From CAVRZY01 sp963725415 (GTDB lineage: Bacteria; Acidobacteriota; Terriglobia; Bryobacterales; Bryobacteraceae): 22,989 nt of DNA. Each line of letters begins with the position of its first letter. The first letter of the stretch is position 1. Both the position numbers and the translations under genes were made by a program. Where the stretch lies: the NCBI GenBank assembly GCA_963725415.1, contig CAVRZY010000321.1, positions 1 through 22,989 of the forward strand, in the 5' to 3' direction. This document shows positions 19,950 to 22,989 of the stretch, piece after piece. The notes under the pieces are model-generated. The model ran no database searches. It was given only the letters and a program-made list of their open reading frames with translations, and was not told the origin of the DNA.

Positions 19950-20779
19950 CCCGCTGTGCGGCTGGAGAAAATGGCCAGAGCAATCACTATTATGCCAAAA
20001 ATGACGCGGTAGTACACGAAAAATCGTAGGGTGTGGCTTCGCAGGAAGCGCAGAAAGAAGGCGATCACGAGCCAGCCGGTCACGGCGCTCACCAGCACGC
20101 CCACCAGGAAGGGCAGCATTTCGGGGCGAGTCGCGCTGTGCCGCAGGTCCCAGAGGTGCTTGGCGGCCGCAGCGGCCAGGGCCGGGGTGGAAAGCAGGAA
20201 GGAGAAGCGGGCGGCGGCCGGGCGGTCCAGGCCGCGCATCAGGCCGGTCGAGATGGTGATGCCGCTGCGCGAGGTCCCCGGGACGATGGCCAGGGCCTGC
20301 GACAGGCCGATGACCAGCGAATCGCCCAGCGAAACGCTGCCCAGGTTCCTCTGGAACCTGCCGGTGCGCTCGGCGATGTACATCACCACGCCGACCCCGA
20401 TCAGCATGGCGCCCATCACGAACGGGCTGCGCCAGGTGGTTTCAGCCTGTTTGCTGAAGACCACGCCTAGCACGCCGACTGGAACGCTGGCCAGGGCTAG
20501 CAGCCACAGCAGCTTCGGATTGCGGCCGATCTCCGGATCATGCTTCGAGCGCAGCCCGAAGGCTCCCGCAAACAACTCCAGCCAGTCTCGGAAGAAATAG
20601 AGTACGATGGCGGCGAGAGTGCCGATGTGCAAGGCGACGTCGAACCCCAGGCTGTTCAGCTCCGGGTTGTTCCAACCCAGCAGCCAGGGCGCCAGCGCCA
20701 GGTGCGCCGTGCTGCTGATGGGCAGGAACTCCGTCAGGCTCTGGAGGATGGCCAGAACTACGACCTGATAGAGAGGCAT
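19946..20779 (-). CDS. uppP: Undecaprenyl-diphosphatase
   Basis: 277 residues. It removes one phosphate from undecaprenyl diphosphate at the membrane so that the carrier can be reused for peptidoglycan building; extra copies give bacitracin resistance. The family motifs are clear: ILQSLTEFLPISSTAHLAL near the start (with catalytic Glu and Ser) and IVPGTSRSGITISTGLMRGL (the Arg/Ser phosphate site). There are seven or eight hydrophobic helices, ending in VFGIIVIALAIFSSR. It is translated from ATG 20779 and its stop overlaps the ftsK start (ATGA at 19946-19949), so uppP-ftsK form one transcription unit. Confidence 0.96.
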   Translation of the reverse strand: MPLYQVVVLAILQSLTEFLPISSTAHLALAPWLLGWNNPELNSLGFDVALHIGTLAAIVLYFFRDWLELFAGAFGLRSKHDPEIGRNPKLLWLLALASVPVGVLGVVFSKQAETTWRSPFVMGAMLIGVGVVMYIAERTGRFQRNLGSVSLGDSLVIGLSQALAIVPGTSRSGITISTGLMRGLDRPAAARFSFLLSTPALAAAAAKHLWDLRHSATRPEMLPFLVGVLVSAVTGWLVIAFFLRFLRSHTLRFFVYYRVIFGIIVIALAIFSSRTAG

Positions 20780-20866
20780 AAGGGCAAACTAGCTATGGTA
20801 CCGCATGGCTGCTAGCCGCTAGCTGCTGGCAACTGCCCCTTGCGGTGGTCGTGGTAACATACACAA

Positions 20867-20889
20867 GGAATGACGGAGGCGGTCATTCC
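20867..20889. promoter_or_regulatory. Hairpin upstream of the PP2C gene
   Basis: GGAATGAC (20867-20874) is complementary to GTCATTCC (20882-20889), with a 7-nt loop GGAGGCG. The loop holds a GGAGG, but this is 23 nt before ATG 20903, too far for a normal ribosome binding site. It lies between the divergent uppP and PP2C genes. A short GCTAGC repeat (20811-20823) is also present in this gap. Role unknown. Confidence 0.4.
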
Positions 20890-20902
20890 AAAATGGTGAA
20901 CG

Positions 20903-21420
20903 ATGCCGACGCTTGAAGCCTTCGGGATGAGCGATCCGGGCCTGGTCCGCCAGAACAACGAGGACACCTGGTTTCTGGACCTCTCCATGGGTCTGGCCAT
21001 CGTGGCGGATGGAATGGGGGGTGCTTCGTGCGGCGAGGTAGCCTCTTCCCTGGCCGTCGAGGTGGTCGTCGAGTACTTACGAAAGCCCCCTGTAAGCTGG
21101 CCGCCGGAGCAGTTGCTCGAAGAGGCGATTCAAGAGGCCAACCGGCGTGTGTACGAGCGCGCCTCAGCCCAGGAGGGCTGTAGCGGGATGGGTTCGACCA
21201 TCGTGGCTGCGCTGTGGGAGCTGCCGCGGATGGTGGTCGCCAACGTGGGGGACAGCCGGGCGTATCTTTGGCGGGAGGGCGAGCTGAGGCAGCTCTCTTA
21301 CGACCAGACCCTGGTGAACGAGCTGCGCCTGCGGTTCGGTTTGACCGCCGAGGAGGTCAGCAATTTTCCGCATCGCAATGTGCTCACCATGGCGGTGGGG
21401 ACAACCTCGGATCTGCTGGT
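20903..21420 (+). CDS. PP2C-family protein phosphatase, 3' part replaced
   Basis: Removes phosphate from Ser/Thr of proteins with two Mn/Mg ions; a likely counterpart of the kinase-TPR proteins. The visible N-terminal two thirds have the family motifs: SDPGLVRQNNEDTW (metal site), LAIVADGMGGASCGEVAS, GMGSTIVAAL, NVGDSRAYLWREGELRQLSY and DQTLVNELRLRFGL, then HRNVLTMAVGT. The usual final metal-binding 'D-N-(I/V)-T' segment is missing. After about position 21,420 the frame runs, without a stop, into unrelated DUF364-like sequence. The 277-residue protein read as one piece is therefore an artefact of joined sequences. The start ATG 20903 is the best available. The end given is approximate. Confidence 0.85.
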
Positions 21421-21440
21421 CCGTTTTGTTCCTGTTAACC
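21410..21440. other. Junction 1: acidobacterial-style to Bacteroidota-style sequence
   Basis: Within this stretch the translation passes from PP2C (AVGTTSDLLVRF) to DUF364-like (VPVNQTPDTFKDSD), and the base composition drops from very GC-rich to near balanced. There is no repeat, no inverted repeat and no insertion sequence end at the point of change. The exact base cannot be fixed by eye. Confidence 0.75.
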
Positions 21441-21736
21441 AGACTCCGGATACATTCAAAGATTCAGATATTGTCATTATAACCGGGTATACCCTGCTGA
21501 ACCGCACACTGGATGATCTTCTCCACATGATTCCTCCGGCATGCCAGGTGGTGGTTGTCGGTCCTTCAAGCAGTTTTATCCCTGATATCCTGTTCCGGCA
21601 TCGTGTAGATATCATTGGCTCGGTTAGCATCACGGATAGGCACAGGCTATTTGAGGTTGTTTCCGAGGCAGGCGCCGGATTTCATCTTTTCCGGTATTGT
21701 GCAAAAAAAATCTGTCTGGTGAATGATCATGCATAA
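21421..21736 (+). CDS. C-terminal part of a DUF364-like (Rossmann) protein, foreign fragment
   Basis: In the same reading frame as the PP2C part, but with lower GC and different codon use, the translation gives DSDIVIITGYTLLNRTLDDL, CQVVVVGPSSSFIPDILFRH, DIIGSVSITDRHRLFEVVSE and GAGFHLFRYCAKKICL. This is the pattern of the DUF364 putative heavy-metal-chelation domain: 'd-v-v-i-I-T-G-s-t-l-v-N-g-T-l-d', then 'v-v-l-v-G-P-S', then 'G-(a/g)-x-f-x-l-f-r-y'. The N-terminal half is absent. It overlaps the start of the next gene by 14 nt, an arrangement kept from the source genome. I judge the source to be Bacteroidota from style only. Confidence 0.6.
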
Positions 21737-21978
21737 ACAACTCAGCAATATATGGCTCAAGGCTGCAGTGCTGGGATGCCTCTGGGCTTCTTCGGAGATT
21801 GTACTGGGAAGCTTTTCCCATAATCTCCGGATCCCTTTTAGCAGCAGCATTCTCACCGGGATAGGAATGATCCTTCTAATATCGGTTTCCTTTAAATGGA
21901 GTGAAAAAGGACTATTCTGGCGCTCCGGCCTTATTTGCGCCCTGATGAAGTCAATTTCACCCAGCGCAGTGATTTTTG
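21723..21978 (+). CDS. Small membrane protein fragment beside DUF364, unknown function
   Basis: Starts at ATG 21723 or ATG 21729 (MHKQLSNIWLKAAVLG). It shows three hydrophobic segments: LKAAVLGCLWASSEIVLG, SSSILTGIGMILLISVSF and FWRSGLICALMKSISPSAVI. After ISPSAVIF the natural continuation is lost and the frame ends within 20 nt in sequence of a different kind. I do not recognise a function. The close overlap with the DUF364 gene suggests a shared operon in the source genome. The end is approximate, at the second junction. Confidence 0.5.
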
Positions 21979-21985
21979 CAGAGCC
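21965..21985. other. Junction 2: Bacteroidota-style to archaeal-style sequence
   Basis: The membrane protein stops matching its own pattern after ISPSAVIF, and the archaeal ATPase begins in a different frame with RASIMVLGG. No mobile-element end is visible. The join probably lies within TTTTTGCAGAGCC. Confidence 0.75.
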
Positions 21986-22782
21986 TCAATAATGGTCCTA
22001 GGCGGAACGGCAGCAGGGAAAACAACTGGGCTCAACGCGTTAGCCTGCCTTATCAAGCCTGGAAGCAAAATAATCACCATAGAAGAGACAGCGGAACTCA
22101 ACCTGTCTCATGAAAACTGGGTCTCACTCATAGCAAGGCAGAGCTATGGTCTAGGCGAAGCAATGTAGGCGAAGTAGCACTGTTTGACCTCGTGAAAACA
22201 TCCATGAGGCACCGACCGGACATACTGATCGTCGGCGAGGTAAGAGGCCAAGAAGCCTATGTGCTCTTCCAAGCGTTGGCCACAGGCCACGGCGGCATGT
22301 GCACCATGCACGCTGAGAACCTGGATTCAGCGATTAAACGACTGACATCGAAGCCCATGGAAATTTCGCCAGCCTATATCCCCTTAATGAACATCATACT
22401 GTCCATCCAGAGAGTCCACCTCATCAAGAATGCCGAGAAGAAGGCCTTCAGGCGTGTAATGAGCGTTAACGAGATCGCGGACTATGAAGACTACAGATGC
22501 ACGTTCAAATGGCAACCAGCGAAAGACCAGTACCTACCATCTTTTGACCAAAGTATGATGCTGGCTTCGATTTCCGAACGTTTGGGCGCGAACAAGAAGG
22601 ACTTGCTTGAGGAAATGGGCAGGCGCAAAAATGTTCTGCACTGGATGCGAGAACACAACATAAGAAGCTACAAAGATGTGGCTGTGATAATCGCAGAGTA
22701 CTACTCTAGACCGAAGCAGGTCTATGAGAAGATTATGGCAGGTGAGGAGGTCACGCCAGTTGCCACTTCTAGAATCACTTGA
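21980..22782 (+). CDS. Archaeal type II/IV secretion (GspE/TadA-like) ATPase, C-terminal domain, frameshifted
   Basis: The fragment starts just before the Walker A motif (RASIMVLGGTAAGKTTGLNA). It continues through ITIEETAELNLSHENWVSLI and ARQSYGLGEA, then a one-base loss at about 22161 shifts the frame. It resumes as NVGEVALFDLVKTSMRHRPD and ILIVGEVRGQEAYVLFQALA (Walker B), then TGHGGMCTMHAENLDSAIKR (His box) and RLTSKPMEISPAYIPLMNII, and a long helical C terminus ends at TGA 22780-22782. These motifs are those of VirB11/GspE hexameric ATPases in the archaeal form that drives pilus or secretion assembly. The N-terminal domain is missing because the sequence joins at about 21,978. It precedes its likely membrane partner. 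Confidence 0.85.
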
Positions 22783-22989
22783 GGCATGGTCTTTCCGATT
22801 CTTCGGCAGACTGGCCCCTTCCTTCCTCAAGAACGTATTCGAGTTCAAAGCCTACCTGGAAAAAGCCAAAATCAAGATCTATCCAGAAACCTACGTTTCA
22901 CTGATGTTCTTCACTGCGGTACTGACGCTTCCCGTATCAATAATATCCATGGCAATCGTCTACTTCTACGGGTTTGTCCCCATAATCTT
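22742..22989 (+). CDS. TadC/FlaJ-like secretion membrane protein, N-terminal part, runs off the window
   Basis: A reading frame from GTG 22742 overlaps the ATPase 3' end by 41 nt and stays open to the window end (82 residues). It reads MRRSRQLPLLESLEAWSFRF, then FGRLAPSFLKNVFEFKAYLE and KAKIKIYPETYVSLMFFTAV, followed by the membrane helices LTLPVSIISMAIVYFYGFVP. The amphipathic start ('F-x-(L/F)-f-g-x-x-(s/a)-x-x-x-(l/f)'), the 'AKIKIYPETY' segment and the following helices fit the archaeal GspF/TadC/FlaJ platform proteins that lie beside the ATPase gene. An ATG at 22793 is out of frame and gives nothing. Confidence 0.7.
   Translation, partial: MRRSRQLPLLESLEAWSFRFFGRLAPSFLKNVFEFKAYLEKAKIKIYPETYVSLMFFTAVLTLPVSIISMAIVYFYGFVPII

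Noticed and set aside
20903..21736. A novel PP2C-DUF364 fusion protein.
   Set aside because: The PP2C part lacks its last metal-binding segment and the DUF364 part lacks its first half, exactly at a change of base composition.
21420..22989. Recent gene transfer from archaea or Bacteroidota into the bacterium.
   Set aside because: Both joints cut genes in the middle, with no mobile-element ends, and all three genes are incomplete; misassembly is simpler.

Overview
Most of the window (about 1-21,420) reads as one stretch of high-GC bacterial chromosome. I place it in Acidobacteriota, probably near Bryobacterales/Solibacter. The grounds are a large duplicated MacB/FtsX-type permease with no adjacent ATPase, two Ser/Thr kinase-TPR fusion proteins and many small toxin-antitoxin (TA) genes. 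This placement is inferred from gene style, not from a database search.

Layout. 1-552: end of a flagellar locus (fliD tail, then a FliT-like small protein). 587-964: secreted small beta-sandwich-type protein. 1244-3724: ADOP-type permease. 3877-4902: threonine 3-dehydrogenase. 4915-10472: two paralogous kinase-TPR genes on the minus strand with a DUF433/DUF5615 TA pair between them. 10606-13824: carB, carrying twelve single-base insertions. 13901-14521: an addiction-module/ParE pair followed by a decayed second copy of the carB tail. 14581-15162: MazF/PemK toxin with a ribbon-helix-helix-like antitoxin. 15324-16728: Tat-signal fucose-isomerase-like protein. 16729-16835: decayed second copy of the ftsK 3' end. 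16905-17582: second DUF433/DUF5615 pair. 17606-20779: ftsK and uppP, overlapping by 4 nt. 20903 to about 21,420: truncated PP2C phosphatase.

The last 1.6 kb does not belong to the same genome. At about 21,420 the PP2C reading frame runs into the C-terminal part of a DUF364-like protein and a small membrane protein of Bacteroidota style. At about 21,978 this changes again to an archaeal-style secretion ATPase and the start of its TadC/FlaJ-like membrane partner. I read the end as an assembly chimera.

Two patterns stand out. (1) Three of the four TA modules are flanked by duplicated host-gene sequence. The carB-ParDE and ftsK-DUF433 cases share the same arrangement: an intact 3' end, then the TA pair, then a decayed tail at about 83% identity over 60 nt. 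In the third case the TA pair lies between two kinase paralogues. This suggests small TA cassettes arriving with, or next to, a copied gene end. (2) The frameshifts in carB, the second kinase, ftsK and one antitoxin are nearly all one-base insertions. In 13 of 15 the extra base can be read as both alleles of a synonymous codon being kept side by side, which points to a consensus merged from related strains rather than to true pseudogenes.

The conserved genes do ordinary jobs: pyrimidine/arginine precursor synthesis (carB), chromosome segregation (ftsK), cell-wall lipid recycling (uppP), threonine breakdown (tdh) and kinase/phosphatase signalling.
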